Assembly (NCBI RefSeq): GCF_021044565.1
Contig: NZ_CP087997.1
Location: 3,906,001-3,970,000 of the forward strand
Direction: 5' to 3'
Source: Subtercola endophyticus
GTDB lineage: Bacteria > Actinomycetota > Actinomycetes > Actinomycetales > Microbacteriaceae
Length of the DNA stretch: 64,000 bases
Shown: in pieces, positions 50,063 through 57,991 of the stretch
How the letters are laid out: every line of letters starts with the position of its first letter
Position numbering within the stretch: position 1 is the first letter of the stretch
Made by a program: the position numbers and the translations under genes
The notes under the pieces: model-generated
Database searches by the model: none
Told to the model about the DNA's origin: nothing
The model's input: the letters and a program-made list of their open reading frames with translations, nothing else

Positions 50063-52462
50063 CTAAGTGGCGTTCTCGGTGAAGGTCACATTGACCTGGT
50101 TCGCGTAGCGCGCAGCAACGATCTTCGGGGTGTCGACGTTCGCGGGGGTTCCGGCGTGATGCGGAGCGCTGATCGAGATCGCGAGCCGGATGAACTGCGC
50201 CTCGGCCCAGGCCAGCGGAGTCGCCGAGTTCGTCGACTTGCCTTCGGTGAAGCCCGCGGCATCCGCCGTGTCCCACACCTGCTCGGGAATCATGAAGCCC
50301 TCGTTGGCGGTTGCAGCCATCGTGGCCAGGTCGGCCTGCGCTGCAACGGTGTTGCCATTCGCGAGTTCGTACTCGCCGCGCTCGCCGGTCAGCACGGGCC
50401 AGGCGCGGCCGACGGTGCCCTTGACGCCGTTGTCGAACGGCGCTCCAGTGGCCGTCTCGCCGTAGCCGTCTTCGCTGTAGCGGTGCCAGACCGGTCCGAC
50501 GCCGGGAATGTCGGTTTTGAGAATCGAGTCGGTCACGGCGACTGAGGAGGCCACCACCGCATCGTTCGCAGGCTTCACACCCAGGCGCGTCAACTCCAGA
50601 AAGCTCGGATCGAGTTCGTCACGGGCATCCAGTTTCAGCCAGCCGTTGCCGTCGGTGATGGTCTGGTTCTCGTCGGGGGCGCCGTTGCGGTTGATGCGCT
50701 CGTAGTGCGCCGCGAAGCTGCCGGTGTGCGTGACGGTCCACGATTCGACGCTGGCCTGCCAGTTGTCGGCGGTGTCGAGGTAGGTCTTCGCCCGCGCAGT
50801 GTCGCCGTTCCTCGTGGCGATGTCGGCGGCGGAGACGAGGCCGGCGATTTCGGCCGCGATGGTGGCGGGCGAGTATCCGCCTTGTTCCTCCCAGCGCTCT
50901 TGCGGCGTGTTCGCGCCGTGCGCCACCAGGTAGTCGGCCGACAGCTTGACCTTCGCCCAGGTGGCCGCATCCACAGCTCCCAGCTGGTCGGCGAGGATGG
51001 CCGGGTCGGCGATCTCGTCGTACTGCAGTCCGAGCAGCGTGGGGATGTCTGCCCCGTCGACGGTCGAGTTGTGCGGAATGGCGCCGTCGCTGCGCTCTTG
51101 CGTGTTGAGAATGTAGTTCAGCGCGCGCAGGGCGCCGGCCTTGTCGCCCGCCGCGGCGAGGGCTGTCGCGGTGTTGGTGAGGTCGCGCGCCCACACAGCG
51201 TGATACCCCGGAGCGTTGCCCGACCGCGCCTGACCCCACGGGGTCGAGAGCGAGGCGACGAACGCCCCCGGGTGCTGCTTGTCTTCGTGCGCGCGCAGGG
51301 TCATCAGCGCCACGTCGTACTGCTTCAGCAGCGCGGGGGTCGTCGAGACGCTCGCCGGTGCGGGGTTCAGTGTCGTGAACCACGAGTGCCAGCCCGCGCT
51401 GTAGGCCGACTCGCGGTTGGTGAAGCCTGCCGCGAGTGACGCGGCCGCAGCGTTCTGCGCCTCGGCAGCGGATGCCCCGAACCCGAGTGCGAGGGTGAAC
51501 GAGGTGTCACGGCCGACCGGTACCTCCGCCGTCTGCACGATGTTGCCCGCTGTCGTCGCGGAGTCGTAGATGCCGGTCAGCTTGTGGCTGGTGGTGAGCT
51601 GCTGGAATCCGTCGCTCGCGTCGCCGCTGTAGCCGGTGGTCGTCGTGCTGAAGGCCAGTGACGAGGCCAGGGCACTCGACGCGGTGCTGCCGGAGGCGAC
51701 GAGGGTGGAGCCGCCCATGCCGGCCGAGCCGCCCGTGTCGGCGTCGGCGTTGCCGAGCGACGGGTTGTAGAGGGCGTAGAGGTGCAGCGGGGTCGTGCCG
51801 GTGAGCTGCTCGAAGTGTGTCGAGATCAGCACGGTGTTGCGGTCGGGGTCGGTGACGTAGGTCTTCGTGAGGCGGTACGAGCCGTTCTTGGCGGTGTCGA
51901 CCTGGGTGTACTCGAGCGACTGGCTGTCGTTGACCAGCACTTTCTGGTCGGTGTCGCTCTCTTCGACGCTCGTGTAACTCGAGTTGTCGGTGACGATGTA
52001 CTGCAGGTCGCGGGTCTGCGGGCTGTCGGCCGTGGGGTAGAAGACCTCGGTCATCTTTCCGGCGCCGAGGGTGTACCAGACGCGCGACTTCGAGGTCGAC
52101 GGGTCGGCGGCGAAGGAGGTGCCGAGGCCCACCTTGTCGCCACTGGTCCACGTGGAGGTGACGCCGGGGCCGCCGGGCGCGACGAGCGTGGCGGGCGACG
52201 TAAGCGCGGTGGTGACGACCGACGAGGCGGAGGCGGACGCGGATGCGGATGCGGAGGCGGAGGCGGAGGCGGGCGCAGCGTTGGCGGCGGCGATCTGGCT
52301 CGCGCAGAGCGGGGCGGCCATCACCGCAGTGAGCGCGGCCGTGGCGAGGGTGGCGCGGGCGAGGCCGGCGAGCGGCATGTGCGCGGGCATCCGGTCGTGC
52401 ATTCGGCTGCCGTGCGCTCGGCTGCCCCGCAGCCGGGCCGATGAGGGATTGCGTCGTTGCAT
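50063..52462 (-). CDS. GH15 glucoamylase / glucodextranase, C-terminally truncated by element insertion
   Basis: 799 residues. The signal peptide (about 1-62) ends with an Ala/Ser run (ASASASAS). The N-terminal glucodextranase-type beta domain (about 95-330) precedes the (alpha/alpha)6 GH15 catalytic barrel. The catalytic acid lies in ERWEEQGGYSPATIAAEIAG and the base in EGFMIPEQVWDTADAAG; other matches are GYHAVWARDLTNTATAL and DGAIPHNSTVDG. It is secreted and releases glucose from alpha-glucan ends. The ORF stops with NVTFTENAT at the attR core; the native protein would continue into the CBM20 domain at 34291-34563. Catalysis may remain, but raw-starch binding would be lost. Confidence 0.88.
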   Translation of the reverse strand: MQRRNPSSARLRGSRAHGSRMHDRMPAHMPLAGLARATLATAALTAVMAAPLCASQIAAANAAPASASASASASASASASSVVTTALTSPATLVAPGGPGVTSTWTSGDKVGLGTSFAADPSTSKSRVWYTLGAGKMTEVFYPTADSPQTRDLQYIVTDNSSYTSVEESDTDQKVLVNDSQSLEYTQVDTAKNGSYRLTKTYVTDPDRNTVLISTHFEQLTGTTPLHLYALYNPSLGNADADTGGSAGMGGSTLVASGSTASSALASSLAFSTTTTGYSGDASDGFQQLTTSHKLTGIYDSATTAGNIVQTAEVPVGRDTSFTLALGFGASAAEAQNAAAASLAAGFTNRESAYSAGWHSWFTTLNPAPASVSTTPALLKQYDVALMTLRAHEDKQHPGAFVASLSTPWGQARSGNAPGYHAVWARDLTNTATALAAAGDKAGALRALNYILNTQERSDGAIPHNSTVDGADIPTLLGLQYDEIADPAILADQLGAVDAATWAKVKLSADYLVAHGANTPQERWEEQGGYSPATIAAEIAGLVSAADIATRNGDTARAKTYLDTADNWQASVESWTVTHTGSFAAHYERINRNGAPDENQTITDGNGWLKLDARDELDPSFLELTRLGVKPANDAVVASSVAVTDSILKTDIPGVGPVWHRYSEDGYGETATGAPFDNGVKGTVGRAWPVLTGERGEYELANGNTVAAQADLATMAATANEGFMIPEQVWDTADAAGFTEGKSTNSATPLAWAEAQFIRLAISISAPHHAGTPANVDTPKIVAARYANQVNVTFTENAT
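50070..50083. other. attR core of the integrated element
   Basis: GCGTTCTCGGTGAA, identical to attL at 34550-34563. It encodes FTENA of the glucoamylase on the minus strand. Just inside it, element DNA supplies the premature TAG (50063-50065). Confidence 0.85.
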
Positions 52463-52571
52463 TCACGTTTCCTTGGGGTGTCGGCCCGCGGAACGCGAGC
52501 GTCTACCTGAAGAGAGTGAGAAGCCGGGCATCCATTACGCGACTTTGCCGCGGAATCGTGCGACGCTGGCG

Positions 52572-53459
52572 CTACTGAGCGACGGCCACTTTCAGCGTGC
52601 TGCCCCACGGGTCTTCAATGCTGAGACTGCGCCCATCGTCGGCGAACGGGGTGGCGTAGTGGGTGAGGCGTTCCTGGAGTGAACCCAGATCATCCGGAGT
52701 CGGCACGTGGATATCGACCTCGGCGAGCCCCAGCGCGAGGCCGCGGCGGCCGGCGCCGGCGCTCTCCCAGGTGTTCATGGCCATGTGGTGGTGGTACTTG
52801 CCAGCCGAGATGAAGAGTGCGCTGCCCGGAATCTCGAAGGTGCTCTCGAAGCCCAGCCGCTTCACGTAGAACTCCTTGGCGGTGGCGGTGTCGCCCACCG
52901 AGAGGTGCACGTGGCCGACGGATGCCGCGCCGAACCGGGGCGCACCGGCCGTGACGGCGCGCTCGGCCGTCTCGGTGGTGAGGTTCTGCTGCAGAAAGCC
53001 GTTGGGGTCCACGTAGAGAGTGGTCATCTCGATCTGGCCGTGCAGCCAGCTCCACTCGGTGCGGTCGCGGTCCCAGTAGAGTTCGACGCCGTTGCCCTCG
53101 GGGTCGGTGAAGTAGAAGGCGATGCTCACCTTGTGGTCGGCGCTGCCGGTGAACGTGCCGGGGGCCTTCGTCGCCACCGAGTAGAGGGCCGCGGCGAGTG
53201 CTTCGCGCGAATCGAAGAGGATGGCCGTGTGGTACAGCCCCGCTGACCGCGGCGCCGCGTGCTTCAGCTCAGGTGCGTGCTGCAGGATGACCACGGGAAC
53301 GTCGCCGCGGCCGAGTACGGCCACGTCGCCGTGCTGGCTGAGCAGGTCGAGGGTGACGGCGTCGCGGTAGTAGCGGATCATCGCGTCGAGGTCTGCAACG
53401 CGCAGCGTGACGGCGCCCATGCCGGTATCGGCGGCGAGCAGGTCTGGTGAGCTAATCAT
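52572..53459 (-). CDS. VOC-family dioxygenase (CatE/glyoxalase-like, two-domain)
   Basis: 295 residues from the ATG at 53459. There are two betaalphabetabetabeta repeats. The likely metal ligands are His in AGLYHTAILF, His in SVGHVHLSV and Glu in GNGVELYWDRDR. Similar proteins of Bacillus (CatE) cleave catechol or protect against quinones. It is a single gene with a palindrome at its start codon, so it is probably controlled by a MarR- or QsrR-like repressor encoded elsewhere. Confidence 0.82.
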   Translation of the reverse strand: MISSPDLLAADTGMGAVTLRVADLDAMIRYYRDAVTLDLLSQHGDVAVLGRGDVPVVILQHAPELKHAAPRSAGLYHTAILFDSREALAAALYSVATKAPGTFTGSADHKVSIAFYFTDPEGNGVELYWDRDRTEWSWLHGQIEMTTLYVDPNGFLQQNLTTETAERAVTAGAPRFGAASVGHVHLSVGDTATAKEFYVKRLGFESTFEIPGSALFISAGKYHHHMAMNTWESAGAGRRGLALGLAEVDIHVPTPDDLGSLQERLTHYATPFADDGRSLSIEDPWGSTLKVAVAQ

Positions 53460-53475
53460 TGTAGCTACAACTATA
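53459..53475 (-). promoter_or_regulatory. Palindromic operator overlapping the VOC-gene start
   Basis: TTGTAGCTACAA (53459-53470) is a perfect 12-bp palindrome. On the minus strand TATAGT (53475-53470) is a -10 directly overlapping it, so transcription would begin within a few bases of the ATG. Confidence 0.6.
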
Positions 53476-53551
53476 CCGCCCCGCGCGCTATTCCCGCCGG
53501 CTCTTCCAACGGTGGATGGTGGTGCGGTGCGGGGGTGGATGATCGGGCGGG

Positions 53552-54556
53552 TCAGGAGGCGGGCGGGGAGGGCGGCGTGGGGGTGTCGGCGCGGCGACGC
53601 CAGAGGAGGAGGCGCCAGATGGCGACTCCGAGCAGGGCGGCGAGCGCGATGGCGCTGCCGATCATCCCCCCCGCGCCCGAGGAGGAGCCTGCGTCGGCGG
53701 AGGCATCGGTGATCGCCGGGGTGGCTGTGGAGTCGCCTGGGGAGGCTGCCGAGCCGGCTCCGCTCGGATCGGTGGTTGCGGCGCCGGGGTCGGCCAGCGT
53801 GGTCATCGTGGGGTCGGGCGAGGCTTCGCCCGCCGAGCCGTCTGCCGCTCCGGCCGAGCCTCCCGCCGCGCCCGCGCCCGCACCGCCACCCGTAGCGCCT
53901 GCCCCACCCGCCGCGCCCGCGCCGTCCGCGGCCCCGCCCGCGGCCGTCGACGAGACGAAGGTCACCGGCGTGAAGGTCTCGTTGTTGGCGTTCGCCACTC
54001 CGTGTGCGCCGATGGTGATCACGCCGCACTGCTCGGTGAGGCAGTCGACCGTGGTGGTGTTGCCGTCGCGATCGGTGGCCTCGAACGACGAGCCGGCGAC
54101 GGTGAGCGTCGTCGACCAGGTGCCGTCGGCGGCGATGTCGCCCCCGCTCGCTTGCGACTCGGTCGTGCCGCCCGGAAACGAGATGAACTGCTGGTACCCG
54201 GCGGGCTTCGACTCGTCGTCGACCTGGTACAGGTAACTCGAGCCGGTCGTTCCGCCTGCGCTCGGGCGCCAGTCGCCGGCGGGGTCGACCCAGCCGAACA
54301 GCAGGTAGATGCCGCCGAAGCCCTTCTCGATCGACTGGAATCCGCTGCCCGACACCGTCAGCGCTGTGACCGTGTCGGAATACGCCGTGTTGACAAGCGC
54401 GGGGTCGGCCGCCACCGCGACGCGCACGGCGGCGGCCCCTTCGGCGTGGGCCGGGGTGGCCGGCAGCGTGGTTGTGGCGGCGCAAAAGGCGAGTGCTGCC
54501 ATCGTGGCCGCCGCGAGGGCGAGGGCTCTGAAGCGGGCGGGTGGGGCGGTGATCAT
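53552..54556 (-). CDS. Haem-locus surface protein with C-terminal anchor
   Basis: 334 residues. Signal peptide about 1-38. The middle domain (about 60-205) has GSGFQSIEKGFGGIYLLFGW, DIAADGTWSTTLTVAGSSFE and VITIGAHGVANANNETFTPV, with one Cys pair (VDCLTEQC). This domain is found beside hmu/hta genes in actinobacteria. A Gly/Ala-rich stalk, a TM helix (about 298-317) and RRRAD finish the protein. It is the last gene of the hmuTUV transcript, 39 bp after hmuV. Haem capture or relay at the cell surface is inferred. Confidence 0.75.
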   Translation of the reverse strand: MITAPPARFRALALAAATMAALAFCAATTTLPATPAHAEGAAAVRVAVAADPALVNTAYSDTVTALTVSGSGFQSIEKGFGGIYLLFGWVDPAGDWRPSAGGTTGSSYLYQVDDESKPAGYQQFISFPGGTTESQASGGDIAADGTWSTTLTVAGSSFEATDRDGNTTTVDCLTEQCGVITIGAHGVANANNETFTPVTFVSSTAAGGAADGAGAAGGAGATGGGAGAGAAGGSAGAADGSAGEASPDPTMTTLADPGAATTDPSGAGSAASPGDSTATPAITDASADAGSSSGAGGMIGSAIALAALLGVAIWRLLLWRRRADTPTPPSPPAS

Positions 54557-54595
54557 CCGTGTTCCTTCGTGGGCTGGTTCGGGGAGGCGGCGCGC

Positions 54596-55492
54596 TCAGC
54601 GCACCGGCTGGATGATCGGGGCTCCAGAGCGCGGATGCTCGAGCACCTCGATCTCGTGCTCGTACACAAGGCTCAGCAGGTCGGCGGTGAAGACCTCGCG
54701 AGGAACGCCCGTCGCGGCGACCCGCCCGCCGTGCAGCACGGTCACGGTGTCGGCGTAGGCGGCGGCGAGAGTCAGATCGTGCAGCACGACGACGACCGCG
54801 CTGCCGTTACGGGCGCGATCGCGCGCCACCGTCAGCACCTGTTCCTGGTGGCGCAGATCGAGGGCGGCCGTGGGCTCATCGAGCAACAGGATGCCCGTGC
54901 GCTGGGCCAGCACGCGGGCGAACGCCACACGCGCACGCTCTCCGCCCGAAAGGCTCGGCACGTGCCGGTCGGCGAACGCGGTGGTCTCGGTGAGGTCGAG
55001 CGCCTCGGCCACGGCGAGTTCGTCGTCGGTGTCACGATCGGTGCCGAGCCACGGTGCGCGACCCATCTCCACCACCTGCTGAACGGTGAACGGAAAGAAC
55101 ACGGCGTTCTGCTGCAGCAGCACTCCGCGGTGACGGGCAAGTTCGCGGAGGGTCCAGGCGTCGAGCGGCCTCCCCTCGATACGTATCTCGCCGCGATCGG
55201 CGTGGGCGTCGCCGCTCAGCACCGATAACAGCGTCGACTTGCCGGCCCCGTTCGGCCCGACCAGGGCGTGAACCTCGCCGCGTGCCGCGCTGAGCGAGAC
55301 GTCGTCGAGAATACGGCGCCCCTCGAGCGCAACGTGCAGTCCGCGCGCCTCGACGGCGCCGGCGCTGGAGCCGAGGGCGACACCTTCGGACGAGCGCGAC
55401 GGGTGGGGCGGTCGCTCTCGTCCGAAAACGTCGCTCTCGCGCGGCCCGGGAGCCGCCAGCGCGGCTCCCGCCGGGAGCCCGCGGCGCCTCAC
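54596..55492 (-). CDS. hmuV: Haemin ABC transporter ATPase
   Basis: 298 residues from the GTG at 55492, which overlaps the hmuU stop. Walker A GPNGAGKSTLLSVLSG, Q-loop LLQQNAVFF, signature LSGGERARVAFARVL, Walker B ILLLDEPTAALD and H-loop VVVLHDLTL are all present. The first ~50 residues are atypical (arginine-rich, partly encoded by a family E palindrome at 55385-55426). Real ATPase similarity starts at about VEARGLHVALEGRRILDDVS, so a later start is possible. Confidence 0.92.
   Translation of the reverse strand: MRRRGLPAGAALAAPGPRESDVFGRERPPHPSRSSEGVALGSSAGAVEARGLHVALEGRRILDDVSLSAARGEVHALVGPNGAGKSTLLSVLSGDAHADRGEIRIEGRPLDAWTLRELARHRGVLLQQNAVFFPFTVQQVVEMGRAPWLGTDRDTDDELAVAEALDLTETTAFADRHVPSLSGGERARVAFARVLAQRTGILLLDEPTAALDLRHQEQVLTVARDRARNGSAVVVVLHDLTLAAAYADTVTVLHGGRVAATGVPREVFTADLLSLVYEHEIEVLEHPRSGAPIIQPVR
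55385..55426. repeat. Family E palindrome, copy 2 (within hmuV 5' region)
   Basis: ttcggacgagcgcgac (55385-55400) pairs with gtcgctctcgtccgaa (55411-55426), 15 of 16 positions. The inner arm sequence is shared with 18121-18190. It is translated as part of the HmuV N-terminus. Confidence 0.8.
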
Positions 55493-56643
55493 GCCCACCC
55501 GCCCGACTTCGCGCGGGTGCGCCGCAGCAGCCAGAAGAAGAACGGCCCCCCGACCAGGGCCGTGAGCATCCCGATCGGCAGATCTGCGTAAGGCACCAGC
55601 GTGCGCGCGGCGAGGTCGGCCGTCGAGAGCAGCAGTGCGCCACCGAGGGCACTCGCGATGGTGAGCGGCAGATGGGCCGGCCCGATGATCATGCGCATCA
55701 GATGCGGAATCACCAGCCCGACAAACGCGATGATGCCGGTGAACGCCACCGCCACCGCCACGAGCAGGGCGACGAGGATGATCGTCGCCACCCGCAACAG
55801 CTCCACGTTCACTCCGAGGTGCCGAGCCGACCGCTCCCCGAGCGACAGCAGGTCGAGCCGGCGCGACAGAACCAGCGCGAAGACGATGCCGAGCAACGCC
55901 ACCGGAAGCACCACCCAGACGTCGCGCCACATCGCCCCATTGAGGCTGCCGAGCTGCCAGAACACGATCTCTTCGCGGGCCTGGGTATCGCCGAAGAACA
56001 GCAGAAACGCGAGGGCGGCGCCCGCGACGGCGGTGACCGCCACACCCGTGAGAATGAGCGTAACGACCTCGGTCTTGCCACCCGCTCGGGCCGTGGCGTA
56101 CACGAGAAACGTCGCGATGAGTCCCGCGGTGAAGGCGGTGAGGGCGATGGTCCAGTCGCCGGCAAAGCTCCATCCGAGCACGATCGTGGCCGCGGCACCC
56201 ACGGCGGCGCCGGCCGAGACGCCGACGACACCCGGGTCGGCGAGGGGGTTGCCGAAAATGGCCTGCATGAGCATCCCGCTCACCGACAGCGCAGCACCCA
56301 CCACCATGGCCAGCGCGATGCGCGGAAACCGGATGCTCCACAGCGCTTCTCGGCCGACTCCGCTCGCCGGTGCCGGGCCGCTGCTGATACCCAGCGCGTG
56401 CAATATCGACCCCAGCACCTGGTCGGGCGGGATGCTCAGCTGCCCCGTCGCGGCCGATACCACCACCACGACCACGAGCGCGACACCGAGCCCGGCGAAC
56501 AGCAGCGCTCGCCGCCGCCGCAGATGCCGCTGCGCGCCGCTGCACTTCGGGAGCACAGCGGGCGAGGGCGATCCCTCGCCACGGTGAACGCGGATGGGCC
56601 CAGCGCCTCCCGTTCTCCTCCGGATCTCATCGGCGCGCGTCAC
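55489..56643 (-). CDS. hmuU: Haemin ABC transporter permease (FecCD family)
   Basis: 384 residues with about nine or ten TM helices. FecCD hallmarks are RFPRIALAMVVGAALSVSGM, LMQAIFGNPLADPGVVGVSA and, near the end, TGIIAFVGLVIPHLMRMIIG. It forms the membrane channel that moves haem with HmuV. GTG start overlapping the hmuT stop by 4 bp, so the three genes are translationally coupled. The N-terminal ~40 residues are a basic extension. Confidence 0.93.
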   Translation of the reverse strand: MTRADEIRRRTGGAGPIRVHRGEGSPSPAVLPKCSGAQRHLRRRRALLFAGLGVALVVVVVVSAATGQLSIPPDQVLGSILHALGISSGPAPASGVGREALWSIRFPRIALAMVVGAALSVSGMLMQAIFGNPLADPGVVGVSAGAAVGAAATIVLGWSFAGDWTIALTAFTAGLIATFLVYATARAGGKTEVVTLILTGVAVTAVAGAALAFLLFFGDTQAREEIVFWQLGSLNGAMWRDVWVVLPVALLGIVFALVLSRRLDLLSLGERSARHLGVNVELLRVATIILVALLVAVAVAFTGIIAFVGLVIPHLMRMIIGPAHLPLTIASALGGALLLSTADLAARTLVPYADLPIGMLTALVGGPFFFWLLRRTRAKSGGWA

Positions 56644-57827
56644 GGGGTCGCCGCCGACGTGCGGGCGGCGGCTTCGGGCGCGTAGAGCGCCCGCGCGAGC
56701 GCGTCGAGCACCTCGGGGGTGCGGGTGCCGAAGCTCAAGACGTCGTAGTCGCTCATGTCGACGATGCGCCGCTTTTCGCCGGCCGGCGTCAGGGCGATCG
56801 ACGGAACCTTCTCCAGCAACCCCTCGATGCCGCCGACCGACTCCAGCCCCTTGGTCATCATGAGAATGACGTCGGGCTTCGCGGCGACAATGGCCTCGGC
56901 CGTCATCGGCCGCATGTCGGTGATGCCGATCTCGCTCGCGACGTCGATCGCGCCGAGGCTCGTGATGAGGGCATCCGCCCCCGACTCGGCCCCGAAGATG
57001 TAATACACGCCCGCCGATCCACGCACGTAGAGGAACATCACGCGCACCCGGGCAGCGCGGTCGGCGGGAGCCAGCGCGGCGATGCTGGTCTCGGTGGCGG
57101 CGATGCGAGCCTCTACTTCAGCCGTGACGGTTGCGCCGGCCGACGACACTCCGAGAGCATCCGCCACGCCCTGAACGATGCTGCCCGCGTTGTCGATCGA
57201 GCGCTCGGGCGTCAGTACGACGACGGGAATGCCCGCGCCGCGCATCTGAAGCAACACATCCCATGGCCCGATCGACGAGTCGGTGACGATGACGGTGGGC
57301 GACAAGGCCAGAATCGCCTCCGCGCTGAGGGTATGGCCGCCCTGGGTCACCACGGGAAGGTCGGCCGCCTCGGCAAACCCCGTCGAGATGTCGCGGCCGA
57401 CCACGTTGCCGCCGAGGCCGAGCGCGAACACCGTCGCCGCAAGCGTGCCCGACATGTCGAGCGCCAGAATGCGGCTCGCGTCGGTCACGGTGACGCTCGT
57501 GCCCTGATTGTCGACCACGGTCGTCGGCAGCTCTGGCACGGGTGCCGGCGAGAGCGCGGTTATGGTTTCACTCGGCAGGCACGCGGTCGTCGGCCCGGTG
57601 AGCTGTTTCGGGGGAGTGGATGCCCGAACCTCGCTGAGAGGCAGCTGAGTGCCAGAGGCGTCGGCACACGATCCGCCGGCCGCCGAGGCGCTCGCCGAGC
57701 CCGATGACGACGCACCGTCGCTGGGCTGACCCGTCGAGCAGGCGCAGAGCAAGAGGGTCGTAACCAGCACGACGGGCAGCAGCATCCGCGACCTGGCGGG
57801 CTTTTCGAGGCGGCGAACGAAGGGCAC
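56640..57827 (-). CDS. hmuT: Haemin-binding lipoprotein
   Basis: 395 residues. Lipoprotein signal with LLLCAC at about 26-31. The type III periplasmic binding fold has ILALDMSGTLAATVFALGLG and VVGRDISTGFAEA in the N-lobe, and ARVRVMFLYVRGSAGVYYIF and PDVILMMTKGLESVGG in the C-lobe. It delivers haem to HmuUV. It is the first gene of the iron-regulated transcript; two IdeR/DtxR-like boxes lie within 45 bp of its start. Confidence 0.9.
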   Translation of the reverse strand: MPFVRRLEKPARSRMLLPVVLVTTLLLCACSTGQPSDGASSSGSASASAAGGSCADASGTQLPLSEVRASTPPKQLTGPTTACLPSETITALSPAPVPELPTTVVDNQGTSVTVTDASRILALDMSGTLAATVFALGLGGNVVGRDISTGFAEAADLPVVTQGGHTLSAEAILALSPTVIVTDSSIGPWDVLLQMRGAGIPVVVLTPERSIDNAGSIVQGVADALGVSSAGATVTAEVEARIAATETSIAALAPADRAARVRVMFLYVRGSAGVYYIFGAESGADALITSLGAIDVASEIGITDMRPMTAEAIVAAKPDVILMMTKGLESVGGIEGLLEKVPSIALTPAGEKRRIVDMSDYDVLSFGTRTPEVLDALARALYAPEAAARTSAATP

Positions 57828-57829
57828 GC

Positions 57830-57870
57830 GGTAAGGCTACCCTAAAAATAGTTTGGTAAGCCTTACCTTA
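57830..57870. promoter_or_regulatory. Two IdeR/DtxR-like iron boxes between hmuT and htaA
   Basis: Box 1: TTTGGTAAGCCTTACCTTA (57852-57870), containing the perfect 13-bp palindrome GGTAAGCCTTACC. Box 2: cgGTAAGGCTACCCTAA-like sequence at 57830-57845. Both resemble the 19-bp IdeR/DtxR consensus TTAGGTTAGGCTAACCTAA. They sit at the divergent promoters, so one regulator could repress both hmuTUV and the HtaA gene when iron is sufficient. Confidence 0.8.
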
Positions 57871-57991
57871 ACTCGCTAGGGTCATCACTGCGGGGCGATT
57901 CCTGAGTGCTTACACAGTCTCGAGGCAATCGCACCCGCGCCACAGCACGTCACACCCCTCACCACACCTCGTCTACGGGAGCACTCGCATC

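Larger units (their letters stand above)
34550..50083. mobile_element. Integrated phage-like element / possible phage satellite, 15.5 kb
   Basis: The limits are set by the 14-bp direct repeat and by the broken glucoamylase gene. The layout is phage-like: integrase and repressor leftward, then a divergent rightward operon from excisionase to tape measure with mostly overlapping stop/start codons, then a leftward membrane/lipoprotein pair and a rightward cargo group. Recognised virion genes are a tail-assembly-chaperone pair, a neck (gp10-like) protein and a tape measure. I found no terminase, portal, protease, capsid, major tail, endolysin or holin. It could be a satellite that borrows a helper's capsid or a deletion derivative; the tight packing favours a maintained element. 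Confidence 0.8.
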
